The position numbers were made by a program, and so were the translations under genes. The notes under the pieces were generated by a model. The model searched no databases, was not told where the DNA came from, and saw only the letters and a list, made by a program, of their open reading frames with translations. A DNA stretch of 64,000 bases from Gammaproteobacteria bacterium (GTDB lineage: Bacteria > Pseudomonadota > Gammaproteobacteria > Steroidobacterales > Rariloculaceae). Numbering within the stretch: the stretch's first letter is position 1; each line of letters opens with the position of its first letter. Shown here piece after piece: positions 45,247-53,865 of this stretch. The DNA lies in contig DASVDR010000005.1 in the NCBI GenBank assembly GCA_036381015.1, forward strand, positions 62,001 through 126,000, in the 5' to 3' direction.

Positions 45247-46422
45247 GTGAGTCTCGGCACGGAACAGCTTCTCGCGCGCCTCGTCGCGCTCGATACGACA
45301 TCGAGCCGGTCGAATCTCGAGCTGATCGAGACGATCGCGGACTACCTCGACGGGCACGGCGTGGCGGTCACGCTCGTTCACGACGCGGCCGGGCAGAAAG
45401 CCAATCTCTTCGCCACGATCGGCCCGGCGATCGACGGCGGAATCGTCCTCTCCGGGCACTCCGACTGCGTGCCCGTCGACGGCCAGCGCTGGTCCACCGA
45501 TCCGTTCCGCGCCGTCACCGTCGGCGGGCGTATTTACGGGCGCGGCACGTGCGACATGAAGGGCTTCATCGCGTGCGTGCTGGCCCTCGTTCCGGAGATG
45601 GTCGCGGCGAAGCCCAGAACGCCGCTGCATCTCGCGTTTTCCTACGACGAGGAGCTCGGCTGCCGGGGCGTGCCGACGCTTCTCGCGAAGATCGCGCGCG
45701 AGTTGCCGCAGCCGCGCATCGCGATCGTCGGCGAGCCGACCGGGATGGCGCTCGTCAACGCGCACAAGGGGATCTACGCGTTCGAGACGGTGGCGACGGG
45801 CCTCGCCGCGCATTCGAGCCAGACGCACGAGGCGCTGTCGGCGGTCGTGCACGGCGCGGAGATCGTGTGCCGCCTCGATGCGCTCGCGCGCGAGCTTGCA
45901 GCCGAAGGGCCGTTCGACGCGGCGTTCACGCCGCCGTACACCACGATCAACGTCGGCCGGATCGACGGCGGCACGGCCGTGAACGTCGTCGCCGGCGAGT
46001 GCCGGATCGAGTGGGAGTGCCGCCCTGTGCCCGGGCACGACGTGCAGGCGGTGCTCGCGCGTCTCACCGAGTTCGTGGAGGGGGATCTGCTGCCGCGCAT
46101 GCGTGCGCGCTACCCGGATGCGAGCGTCGTCACGCGGCGTGTCGTCGCGGCGCCTTCGCTCGTCCCGGCGGCCGGGTCGCCCGCGGAAGCGCTCGTGCGC
46201 CGGCTCACGAGCGCCGGGCCGGCACGTGCGGTCGCGTTCGCTACGGAGGCGGGGCTCTTTCAGGAGGCCGGGATGTCGGCGGTCGTCGTCGGCCCGGGCT
46301 CGATCGATCACGCGCACAAGCCCGACGAGCACGTCGCGATCGGGCAGCTTCGCGAATGCGAGACGCTGCTGCGCGCCGTGATCGACTACGCCCGCCGCAC
46401 GGAAGCAGGGCAGGGCCCGTGA
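45247..46422 (+). CDS. argE: acetylornithine deacetylase
   Basis: A 391-residue M20-family zinc peptidase. SGHSDCVPVDG holds the first His and Asp ligands, RGTCDMKGF the bridging Asp, and YDEELGCRG the catalytic Glu pair; HAHKPDEHV supplies the last His. The N-terminal LLARLVALDTTSSRSNLELI and overall length match ArgE, which releases acetate from N-acetylornithine in arginine synthesis. A related amidohydrolase role is possible because no other arginine genes are near. GTG start at 45247; no clear strong ribosome site. It sits 27 bases after the citrate synthase homologue. Confidence 0.85.
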   Translation: MSLGTEQLLARLVALDTTSSRSNLELIETIADYLDGHGVAVTLVHDAAGQKANLFATIGPAIDGGIVLSGHSDCVPVDGQRWSTDPFRAVTVGGRIYGRGTCDMKGFIACVLALVPEMVAAKPRTPLHLAFSYDEELGCRGVPTLLAKIARELPQPRIAIVGEPTGMALVNAHKGIYAFETVATGLAAHSSQTHEALSAVVHGAEIVCRLDALARELAAEGPFDAAFTPPYTTINVGRIDGGTAVNVVAGECRIEWECRPVPGHDVQAVLARLTEFVEGDLLPRMRARYPDASVVTRRVVAAPSLVPAAGSPAEALVRRLTSAGPARAVAFATEAGLFQEAGMSAVVVGPGSIDHAHKPDEHVAIGQLRECETLLRAVIDYARRTEAGQGP

Positions 46423-46510
46423 GCGGGCGGCACCGGCGCGAGCGTCCGGCCCTTGCCGCCGGTCTCGAGGGTGGTCTCGGCCGCCAGGCGAAAGCCGCCG
46501 CGGGGCCCGG

Positions 46511-47278
46511 ATGAGCGCGCGCGGCGGCGGGCGGCCGCTCTCGATCTGGATCACCGGCGAGCCCGTGCCGGAGGCGAAGCGGTCGGCGGGGTCGTTCGCG
46601 GACATGATCCGCGCCACCGTCGGGGACGCGTGGGCCGGGCCTTGGGACGTGGTCGACTGCGTCGGCGAGGCCGCATTGCCCGGCCCGGGCGACGCGGCCG
46701 GCGTCATCGTCACCGGATCCCCGGCCCGAATCGCGGATCAGCTGCCGTGGATGCGCCGCGCACAGGATGGGCTCCGCCGGCTCGTCGAGGCCGACGTGCC
46801 GGTCCTCGGCATCTGCTTCGGTCATCAGCTGCTCGCGATGGCGCTCGGCGGACGATCCGGACCGAATCCCCGCGGCCGTGAGATCGGCACGGTCCGGGTC
46901 GGGCTGCACTGCTCCGATCCGCTGCTCGGCGACGGGCCGCGCGATTTCCCGGCGTCCGCGACGCATCTCGACACCGTGCTCGAGCTCCCGCCGGGGGCCG
47001 AGTCGCTCGCGGCCACCGCGCTCGACCGCTACGCCGCCGTGCGCTTCGGACCCGAAGCCTGGGGCGTGCAGTTCCATCCGGAGATGACGGCGGAGATTAT
47101 CGGCGCGTACGTCCGGGCGCTTCGCGAAAAGCTGATCGCCGAAGACATCGATCCGGATCGGATCCTCGACGCCCGGCAGGAGACGCCGGAGGCCGCCGCC
47201 GTGCTGCGCCGCTTCGCGGCGAGAGTCGCCGCCGGCGGCACCTCCCCGAATGATCGAAGGTCGGCGAAGTCGGAGTAA
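46511..47278 (+). CDS. class I glutamine amidotransferase-like protein
   Basis: A 255-residue protein of the GuaA-type amidotransferase fold. The nucleophile elbow GICFGHQLLA supplies Cys, and FHPEM near residue 193 supplies the His and Glu, so the triad is complete. There is no synthetase domain. Such free-standing proteins hydrolyse glutamine or gamma-glutamyl compounds (for example PuuD- or YfeJ-like). The substrate is unknown. It follows argE by 88 bases in the same direction, which hints at amino-acid or polyamine metabolism. Confidence 0.85.
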   Translation: MSARGGGRPLSIWITGEPVPEAKRSAGSFADMIRATVGDAWAGPWDVVDCVGEAALPGPGDAAGVIVTGSPARIADQLPWMRRAQDGLRRLVEADVPVLGICFGHQLLAMALGGRSGPNPRGREIGTVRVGLHCSDPLLGDGPRDFPASATHLDTVLELPPGAESLAATALDRYAAVRFGPEAWGVQFHPEMTAEIIGAYVRALREKLIAEDIDPDRILDARQETPEAAAVLRRFAARVAAGGTSPNDRRSAKSE

Positions 47279-47320
47279 GATCGGGCCCGTCGCATCGGGG
47301 CGATGGCAGGGGAGGTTCGA

Positions 47321-48538
47321 ATGAGGCTCGTCAACGCATGCTCGGCGCTCTTCGCGCTCGTCGTGGTGCTGCCGCTCTCGGCGCAGCAGCGTGTTCCGTT
47401 CAACAACGGCATCCCCGTCGCGCCGGTGGGTCTGCCGGTCCCGCCCATTCCGTCGGAGCCGGTGACGTTTGCGACGGGCGAAGGCCAGGACATTCGCGTC
47501 AGCGTCGTCGCGCGGGGCCTCGCGCATCCGTGGAGCCTCGCGTTCTTGCCCGGCGGCGGGATGCTCGTCACCGAGCGCAACGCCGGCCGGCTGCGCGTGA
47601 TCCGCGACGGCGCGCTCGAGCCCGAGCCCGTCGCCGGCGTGCCTGAAGTGCGGGGCGTCGGGCTTTCCGGGCTCTTCGACGTCGTGCTGCACCCGGATTT
47701 CGAGAGCAACCGCTACGTGTATCTCACCTACAACAAGCCGCGCGGCGAAACGGGCAGCGCTCTCGCCGTGGCCCGCGGACGATGGGACGGGAAGGCCCTG
47801 GCCGGCGTCGAGGACATCTTCCTCGCGGAGGACGCGGGGAGCGTCTCGCGGATGGCATTCGGACCGGACGGCATGCTCTACGTGACGACGTTCGGCGGCA
47901 TGGACGATGCGGCGCAGGATCCGGACAGCTACGCGGGCAAGGTGCTGCGCTTGAGGGACGACGGAAGCGTGCCGGACGACAATCCGTTCGTCGGCCGCGC
48001 CGGCTACAAGCCCGAGATCTACACGCTGGGGCACCGCAGCCCCTTGGGGCTCGCCGTGCACCCCGGCACCGGGCTGCTGTGGGAAGTGGAGATGGGCCCG
48101 AACGGCGGCGACGAGATCAACATCCTCCGGCCCGGCAGGAACTACGGCTGGCCGGTCGTGAGCTTCGGCCGCACCTATCCCGGCCCGTGGCAGTCGGACC
48201 ACGGCGTTCCGACGCACGACGATTTCGAGCCGCCGGTCGTCTACTGGATGCCGTCGATCTCGACGTCCGGCCTCGCGTTCTATACCGGAAGCCGGTTGGC
48301 AAAGTGGACCGGCGACGTGTTCGTCGGCGGCATGCGGTACGGCGAGATCCCCGGCACCGGCCGACTGCAGCGAATTCTCTTCAACGAGAACATGCAGGAG
48401 CTTCGCCGCGAGTCGCTGCTGCTCGATCTCCACCAACGAATCCGCGACGTGCGGCAAGGTCCCGACGAGCTGCTGTACGCCGTCACGGACCACGAGGACG
48501 ACGGGGCCGTGCTGCGCATCGAGCCGAGCGCCCCGTGA
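47321..48538 (+). CDS. PQQ-dependent soluble aldose sugar dehydrogenase-like protein
   Basis: A 405-residue exported six-bladed beta-propeller. The signal peptide ends near LPLSAQ. LAHPWSLAFLPGGGMLVTER, the blade motif GLFDVVLHPDFE, TLGHRSPLGLAVHPGTGLLW and GPNGGDEIN are typical of the YliI/Asd group, which oxidises aldose sugars with PQQ. In the usual EHGP motif the His reads Met here (EMGPNGGDEIN). ATG 47321 has GGGGAGG 6 bases upstream. No PQQ synthesis genes are in the window. Confidence 0.85.
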   Translation: MRLVNACSALFALVVVLPLSAQQRVPFNNGIPVAPVGLPVPPIPSEPVTFATGEGQDIRVSVVARGLAHPWSLAFLPGGGMLVTERNAGRLRVIRDGALEPEPVAGVPEVRGVGLSGLFDVVLHPDFESNRYVYLTYNKPRGETGSALAVARGRWDGKALAGVEDIFLAEDAGSVSRMAFGPDGMLYVTTFGGMDDAAQDPDSYAGKVLRLRDDGSVPDDNPFVGRAGYKPEIYTLGHRSPLGLAVHPGTGLLWEVEMGPNGGDEINILRPGRNYGWPVVSFGRTYPGPWQSDHGVPTHDDFEPPVVYWMPSISTSGLAFYTGSRLAKWTGDVFVGGMRYGEIPGTGRLQRILFNENMQELRRESLLLDLHQRIRDVRQGPDELLYAVTDHEDDGAVLRIEPSAP

Positions 48539-48556
48539 GCGGTCGGCTCGCGCCGT

Positions 48557-48787
48557 TCAGAACGGACAGCGGCAATCCAAACGGGTGCCGTGACTCGTGC
48601 AGACCATCGGCCTATCGCTCACGCAGGTGTACTGATCCACGTCGCGCTTGCTGGTCAGCACTTCGTCGATCGGGCCGAGGTAGACCTTCGCGGGATCGAG
48701 CGTCCGGCTGTCGTCGAAGCTGAGGCCGTCGAGGACGCTGCAGCCGCTCGTCAACGCGGCGCTAATGAGCACTGCTACTGCTCTCAT
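48557..48787 (-). CDS. small cysteine-containing lipoprotein
   Basis: A 76-residue protein. ATG 48787 has a strong AAGGAGG upstream. The signal peptide ends LTSGC, a lipobox, so the protein is membrane-anchored outside the cytoplasm. The mature part is short and has four further cysteines (YTC, MVC and DCRC) near its C terminus, which may form two disulfides. No family is recognised. It converges with the PQQ sugar dehydrogenase gene (18 bases). Confidence 0.65.
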   Translation of the reverse strand: MRAVAVLISAALTSGCSVLDGLSFDDSRTLDPAKVYLGPIDEVLTSKRDVDQYTCVSDRPMVCTSHGTRLDCRCPF

Positions 48788-48942
48788 GGGGAATGCCTCC
48801 TTGCCGAATGCGAGAATCGCCGATGCCCTGAACAGGCGCCTCATGCGCCTCGAGGGAAATCGAAAGCGGGGCGAAGCATCATTCGTGCCACGGCGGGGAG
48901 GGCGACGGCTTGCGACGGGCGCGCGCTTCGGGAAATCGCGGC

Positions 48943-49057
48943 TTGTGGTGGCTCGGCGACATGCTGTAGCATGCGACCGCCCCGAAGTTTGCGGGGTCGC
49001 GAGCCGGCCGCCGCAAATGTCGGGGCCGGCGCTTTTGTTTTGTTGCCTTTTGTTTTT
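48943..49057 (+). ncRNA. hairpin-rich non-coding stretch, candidate small RNA or attenuator
   Basis: The 362 bases between 48788 and 49149 have no convincing gene. Within them are consecutive hairpins: CATGC-TGTA-GCATG (48960-48973), GCGACC..GGTCGC around CCCCG/CGGGG (about 48972-49000), and GCCGGCC..GGCCGGC (about 49003-49030), then a T-rich tract (49032-49057). A weak promoter-like pair, TTGTGG and TGTAGC, precedes them with a 16-base spacer. It could be a small RNA ending in an intrinsic terminator, or a leader upstream of the membrane gene at 49150. Expression is unproven. Confidence 0.35.
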
Positions 49058-49149
49058 TTGCGGTCGCCTCTGATTCGATCTCCAATGCGCGCCGCCCGTA
49101 ACGCGTTGCAGGCTATCCGAGTCGACTCGAGGATGTAACGAGTTCAGAA

Positions 49150-49650
49150 ATGGGAGATTTCATCCAAGCCATCGAAGGCTCCGCGATCGCCGTCTGGGTT
49201 CGCGAATCGCCATCGATTTTCGCGTACACCACGGTGCTTTCCCTGCACGCGATGGGTCTCGCTATCGTCGTCGGCGTCGGCGCGGCGGTATCGCTGCGAA
49301 TACTAGGGGTGGCTCCGGGCATCCCGATCGCACCGCTGCTGAAGCTGTTCCCGGTGATGTGGATCGGCTTCACGATCAACGCGATTTCGGGCGTGCTGCT
49401 GCTCGCAGCCCGCGCGTCCGACATGCTGAGCAACGTGATGTTCATCATCAAGATCGTGCTGATCGCGCTTGCCGTGATCTCGATGGAGCTCTTGCGCGGG
49501 CGACTCGCGATCGACACCGCCACCGGCCAGCTGATCCCGTCGCCGAGAACGCGCGCTTTCGCGCTCAGTACGCTCGTGCTGTGGATCGCGGCCATCATCG
49601 CCGGCCGGCTTACTTCGTATCCGAACTTCGTCGCCAGCTTCTTCAGCTAG
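49150..49650 (+). CDS. membrane protein, DUF6644-like (first of a tandem pair)
   Basis: A 166-residue inner-membrane protein with four predicted helices. Key pattern: LSLHAMGLAIVVGVGAAV, then LRILGVAPGIPIAPLLKLFP and NAISGVLLLAARA. The next gene encodes a related protein with the same order of motifs, so the two are probably subunits of one complex made by duplication. The conserved His in helix 1 could be a haem or metal ligand; this is inference. DUF6644 is a tentative call. The region 5' to it holds the hairpins listed separately. Confidence 0.75.
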   Translation: MGDFIQAIEGSAIAVWVRESPSIFAYTTVLSLHAMGLAIVVGVGAAVSLRILGVAPGIPIAPLLKLFPVMWIGFTINAISGVLLLAARASDMLSNVMFIIKIVLIALAVISMELLRGRLAIDTATGQLIPSPRTRAFALSTLVLWIAAIIAGRLTSYPNFVASFFS

Positions 49651-49660
49651 GGGTCGCGCA

Positions 49661-50179
49661 ATGGAATTCCTGTCCGACTTGCTTGCCGCAACCGGCATGG
49701 CCGACTTCGTCAATGCGCACGACTGGGTCTGGCCGCTCTGCGAGATTCTGCACTTCGTCGGAATGGCGACGCTGATCGGGACCGTAGGCCTCGTCGACTT
49801 GCGTATTCTCGGGTTCGGGAAGGGCATTCCGATCCAGCACCTCGAGCGGCTCGTGCCGTTCGGTGTCGTCGCATTCATCGTCAACGCCTCCACGGGCTTC
49901 GTGTTCGTCGCCGGCAACCCCGTCGGCGGGCCGCAGTACTATCTCGAGAATCTCTCGCTGCAGCTGAAGCTCCTGCTGATGGTGATCGCCGGCATCAATG
50001 TGCTCGTGTTCTACTTCACGGGGATCGCAAAGGCCGCCGACGCCGTCGCGCCTGACGGCGATGCGCCGCCGGCGGCCAAGATCGTTGCCGCCACGTCGCT
50101 CGTCGCCTGGTTCGGCGTGATCTTCTTCGGCAGGATGATCATGTACAACGACACGCTGTTGTACGCGCTGGGGTTGTAG
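49661..50179 (+). CDS. membrane protein, DUF6644-like (second of a tandem pair)
   Basis: A 172-residue membrane protein with four predicted helices, starting 10 bases after its neighbour. The motifs LCEILHFVGMATLIGTVGLV, LRILGFGKGIPIQHLERLVP and NASTGFVFVAGNP line up with those of the first protein, including the helix-1 His. A further His (IQHLERL) and an FGRMIMYN end are specific to this copy. The function is unknown; a small electron-transfer or transport complex is possible. Confidence 0.75.
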   Translation: MEFLSDLLAATGMADFVNAHDWVWPLCEILHFVGMATLIGTVGLVDLRILGFGKGIPIQHLERLVPFGVVAFIVNASTGFVFVAGNPVGGPQYYLENLSLQLKLLLMVIAGINVLVFYFTGIAKAADAVAPDGDAPPAAKIVAATSLVAWFGVIFFGRMIMYNDTLLYALGL

Positions 50180-50192
50180 GCCGCGATTCGCC

Positions 50193-50214
50193 GGCTGGGC
50201 CGGCGGGCCCAGCC
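50193..50214 (+). terminator. hairpin after the tandem membrane genes
   Basis: GGCTGGGC and GCCCAGCC form an 8-base stem with a 6-base loop, 13 bases after the stop codon of the second membrane protein. No T-run follows, so it may stabilise the 3' end rather than terminate by itself. Confidence 0.4.
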
Positions 50215-50312
50215 GCCGGGTATCCGAAGAGCCCGGTTCGATAGCAGCAGCTACCATTCTGACGCCCAGAGCCGTCCCATATCCCGGCACGCGCCGGATG
50301 GGTGACAGATGA

Positions 50313-51130
50313 CGACGCCGCGGGCTGGTTGTCGATATGGGATCCATTGTCGAAGACGACGATCAGCGCGGCGTCGCTCATTTCCTCGAGCACATGGCCT
50401 TCAACGGCACCGAAAATTTCGGAAGCAGGAGCTCGTATCCTTCGTAGAATCCCTCGGGATGCGTCTCGGGCCGGATTTGAACGCGAGCACGTCTTTCGAC
50501 CAGTCGGTTTACACGCTGACCGTGCCGACCGACAGCGAGGACGATATCGAAACAGCGTTTCAGATCCTCGAAGACTGGGCCCACGGCCTGACCCTCGACC
50601 CGCAGGAGATCGAGAAGGAGCGCGGCGTCGTGCTCGCGGAGCGGAGAGCGCGCCGGAACGCGAGCACGCGCGTCCAGGAAGAACGCGACCAGGTCATCTT
50701 CAGCGGCTCCCGATATGCAGAGCGGGTTCCGATCGGCACGCTCGAGAGCATCGAGAGATCGACCGCGACGCCCTCGTCCACTTCTATCGCGATTGGTACC
50801 GGCCGGACCTCATGGCCGTCATCGCCGTAGGCGATTTCGACGCCTCGCGCGTCGATAGCCTCGTGCGCGAGCACTTCGAGGGACTCGCGGGTCCCGTCAA
50901 CCCGCCGAAGCGCATCGACTACGGCGTGCCGATGCACAGCGAGACGCTGTTCTCGATCGTTGCCGATCCCGAGGTGACCGAGACGACCCTAGCGATTTAT
51001 TACAAGCACGCCTCTCGGATAGATCCGACGATCGGCGGTTTGCGAGCATCGATGCTGATGGAGATGTATCAAAGCATGCTCTCGTAGCGCCTTCGGGAGG
51101 TTGCGCGCGAGCCCGATGCGCCCCTTCAGC
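50313..51130 (+). pseudogene. decayed M16-family zinc peptidase
   Basis: Pieces of one M16 peptidase run through three reading frames. From 50313 the frame reads [19 protein letters not shown] and then [14 protein letters not shown], the HxxEH zinc site. Near 50420 it shifts to another frame: [20 protein letters not shown], then ASTSFDQSVYTL, DWAHGLTLDP and EKERGVVLAERR. Near 50755 it shifts again: DRDALVHFYRDWYRPDLMAV and so on to MYQSMLS, followed by an in-frame TAG at 51085, after which RLREVAREPDAP continues. The 5' end is preceded by a stop and has no start or signal peptide, and the second half of the usual 800-900-residue protein is missing. It is clearly non-functional as read, unless the assembly is wrong. 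Confidence 0.88.
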
Positions 51131-51188
51131 TTCGACTCTGTACGCGCTGGGCTCCAGCGCGGAATACGCTTCGCGACCGTACCCGCCG

Positions 51189-52727
51189 TCAGCTCGAAAG
51201 GAACTTCTCGCAGCTTTCTAGCGCGTCGTGCTCGCTCTTCGGTACCGAGGCGCAGATATTCGCGATCCGCTGCCGAATCGCATCGATCGCTTCAGCGTGG
51301 GCGCCGTCCGCGTTCCATTCGCGGAGACTCGCATCGAGCGTCTCGAGACGTGCGCGGGTGCGCCGATAGATTCGGTCCGGCCCTTCCAGCTCGCCGAGCA
51401 CCTCGATCGCCGCTTCGCGAATCGCCGCCTCGTCGCCCGGGGTCATGCGAATCAATCCGCGCACGAAGTTCGTGCCCCATTGGAAGCGCGTGGCCGGCCC
51501 TTTCGATGCCCGGTACGCCCGCTCCAGCCAGACGATCGCGGTCTCGAGGTGCCCCATCATCTCTTCGAGAGCCGCGAGATCGGCCATCTGGTAGTACGGC
51601 GTCTTCGAGCGCCGCATCTCGCGCTCCGCGATCGCGTACGCCGCCGCCGGGTCGCCGAGCGCGACGAGCAGGTTGACCGCGCCGTTCACGGCGCCCGGCC
51701 GTGCCGGCGTGTTCTGCACCTTCCCGAGCGTCTCCTCGATGAGCGCGCGCGCCTCGGCCTCCAGAGGGGCGGGCACGCCCTCGCCGCCGCCGAGGGCCTT
51801 CACGGCCTCGACCTTGCTGCGCTCCGCGGCGAGGCGATCGCCTTCGCCGTAGCGCTCATCGCGAGACGCGGCCGTCATCGCCTCGGACCAGTTCGAGAGC
51901 AGCTCGGGAGCCTGCTCTGGCGCGAGCCGGCGCGCGAGGACGAAGAAGTCCTCGCCGAGATACTGAAGAGCGTCGGCGACGGACGCGGCAAGCACGGGAT
52001 CGGCCACGACCTCGCCCACACGGCCGACGAGATCCCCGAGGAGCGGCGACGGCGACGCGCCGCCCGCCAGCGCGTCGGCTTCCGACCCCAGGGCGTAGGA
52101 GGCGGCGATCGCAGTCAAGCGCGCGGCCTCGGCACGGCCGCTCGACGCGCACCGCTCAGCGGCCTTCGCGAGCGTCGCGGCGAGCTGCGCGCCCGCCGCC
52201 GGCTCGACGTCCTCGAGCCCCCAGCCGTTGTACGCGAGACGCCGGCAGTCCTCGGCCGTGAGCGCCGCAGCGTCGACCGATCGAAGCACTGCATCGATCG
52301 GGCGAACGTCTCCGAGCACGAGATCGAGCATGTCGTCGTAGACGCGCACGTCCATGCCGCCCGCGATGCGGGCGAGCTCCGCGCCGTCGGGAGCGAGGGC
52401 GAGCACGGTGGGATAGCCTGCGACGTCGAAGGTTTCCGCCCACTTCTGCGCCCCGGGATCGTCGCCGTCGAGGTATACGGGGACGAAGAGATCGAGCTTC
52501 TCGACGAAGTCCGGGCGGGAGAAGACATGCGCCTTGAGGTCCGCGCAGTACGGGCACCAGACCGCGCCCCAGAAAAGGAACACCGGCTTCGATTCGGCTC
52601 GCGCTTTCGCGAACGCCGCTTCGACGCCGCCGTCGAACCACGCTATCTCCGCAGGGGCCTCCGCGGCCCAGGCAACCGCGCCGGCCCACGGGCCGAGCAG
52701 CAAAACGAGCAGCGCAACACGTCTCAT
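51189..52727 (-). CDS. exported thioredoxin-fold protein with helical C-terminal region
   Basis: A 512-residue protein. ATG 52727 has GAGGT 5 bases upstream, and a Sec signal peptide ends AWAA. Residues about 25-130 form a thioredoxin-like domain with the active site WCPYC inside [16 protein letters not shown] and the cis-Pro region [10 protein letters not shown]. The remaining 380 residues are alpha-helical and repeat-like, ending near two cysteines. It may be a periplasmic thiol reductase or a thiol-based scaffold; the partner is unknown. An open frame extends upstream to 52982 without coding character. It overlaps no gene and converges with the M16 pseudogene. Confidence 0.85.
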   Translation of the reverse strand: MRRVALLVLLLGPWAGAVAWAAEAPAEIAWFDGGVEAAFAKARAESKPVFLFWGAVWCPYCADLKAHVFSRPDFVEKLDLFVPVYLDGDDPGAQKWAETFDVAGYPTVLALAPDGAELARIAGGMDVRVYDDMLDLVLGDVRPIDAVLRSVDAAALTAEDCRRLAYNGWGLEDVEPAAGAQLAATLAKAAERCASSGRAEAARLTAIAASYALGSEADALAGGASPSPLLGDLVGRVGEVVADPVLAASVADALQYLGEDFFVLARRLAPEQAPELLSNWSEAMTAASRDERYGEGDRLAAERSKVEAVKALGGGEGVPAPLEAEARALIEETLGKVQNTPARPGAVNGAVNLLVALGDPAAAYAIAEREMRRSKTPYYQMADLAALEEMMGHLETAIVWLERAYRASKGPATRFQWGTNFVRGLIRMTPGDEAAIREAAIEVLGELEGPDRIYRRTRARLETLDASLREWNADGAHAEAIDAIRQRIANICASVPKSEHDALESCEKFLSS

Positions 52728-52963
52728 CGCGGACCTCTGATCGCCGTTCCCCCGATCGTGCCCCACGTTATCACAGCCGCCCGCGATCGGCATGGGCGAC
52801 CCGCGCGCTGATGCGCGTCTCGCCCCTTTTTGCGCCGGGGGAGCATCACGTCGTGTTCGGCGGCGCCCGCAGGCAGGCGCCGCGTGTTCGAGTCCGGGCC
52901 TACGCGCTAAAATGGCGCAATCGAGGGGAGTTTCCCCTTCCCACCCGCTTTTCGAGGGAAATC

Positions 52964-53857
52964 GTGAGCAACTTCGAAGCACAACTGAAGAAGGTTCGCA
53001 GCGCCGCGGGCTTCATTGCGGCGCTGGACCAAAGCGGCGGCAGCACGCCGAAGGCGCTGCGGCTCTACGGCATCGGCGACGACGCCTGGTCGAACGAGGA
53101 GGAGATGTTCGACCTGGTCCACCGCATGCGCACCCGTATCATCACGAGCCCCGCGTTCAACGGCGACCGCATTCTCGGCGCCATCCTCTTCGAGCGCACG
53201 ATGGACAGCGAGATCGAAGGGCAGCCCACCGCGGACTATCTGTGGAACGTCAAGAACGTCGTCCCGTTCCTGAAGGTCGACAAAGGCCTCGCCGAGGAGA
53301 GGAACGGCGTGCAGCTGATGAAGCCGATACCGGATCTGGACAAGCTCCTCGCCAAGGGCAAGGGGAAAAACATCTTCGGCACGAAGATGCGCTCGGTCAT
53401 CAAGCAGGCCGATGAAGCCGGCATTGCGGCGATCGTCGAGCAGCAATTCGAGCTCGGGCGGCAGATCCTCTCCACCGGTCTCGTGCCGATCATCGAGCCC
53501 GAGGTCGACATCCACTGTCCCGAGAAGGCGAAGGCCGAATTGCTGCTGAAGGCCGGCATTCTGAAGGCGCTGCAAGGGCTCGGCCCGGATCAGGCGGTCA
53601 TGCTGAAGCTGACGCTGCCGGACGAGGACGACTTCTACGGCGATCTGATCGAGCACAAGAATGTCGTGCGGGTCGTCGCGCTTTCCGGGGGCTATACCCG
53701 CGCGGAGGCGAACGAGCGGCTCGCGAGGCAGCACGGTATGATCGCGAGCTTCTCGCGGGCGCTCGTCGAAGGGCTGACTGCGCAGCAATCAGACGAGGAG
53801 TTCAATCGAGCGCTCGACGAGTCGATCGAGAGCATCTACCGCGCCTCGTGCACGTAG
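52964..53857 (+). CDS. fda: class I fructose-bisphosphate aldolase
   Basis: A 297-residue cytoplasmic glycolytic aldolase cleaving fructose-1,6-bisphosphate into two triose phosphates. The N-terminal [27 protein letters not shown] and [11 protein letters not shown] are signatures of the short bacterial class I type; Lys215 in MLKLTLP is the likely Schiff-base lysine. The start is GTG 52964 with GAGGGAA 4 bases upstream; upstream codons to 52811 are in frame but do not fit the family. It may be coupled with the membrane gene 8 bases downstream. Confidence 0.93.
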   Translation: MSNFEAQLKKVRSAAGFIAALDQSGGSTPKALRLYGIGDDAWSNEEEMFDLVHRMRTRIITSPAFNGDRILGAILFERTMDSEIEGQPTADYLWNVKNVVPFLKVDKGLAEERNGVQLMKPIPDLDKLLAKGKGKNIFGTKMRSVIKQADEAGIAAIVEQQFELGRQILSTGLVPIIEPEVDIHCPEKAKAELLLKAGILKALQGLGPDQAVMLKLTLPDEDDFYGDLIEHKNVVRVVALSGGYTRAEANERLARQHGMIASFSRALVEGLTAQQSDEEFNRALDESIESIYRASCT

Positions 53858-53865
53858 AGCGCTAA

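Noticed and set aside
51101-52811. Plus-strand open frames opposite the thioredoxin-fold gene
   Set aside because: They mirror the minus-strand gene, which has a signal peptide and a WCPYC site; the mirror proteins are Arg-rich without domains.
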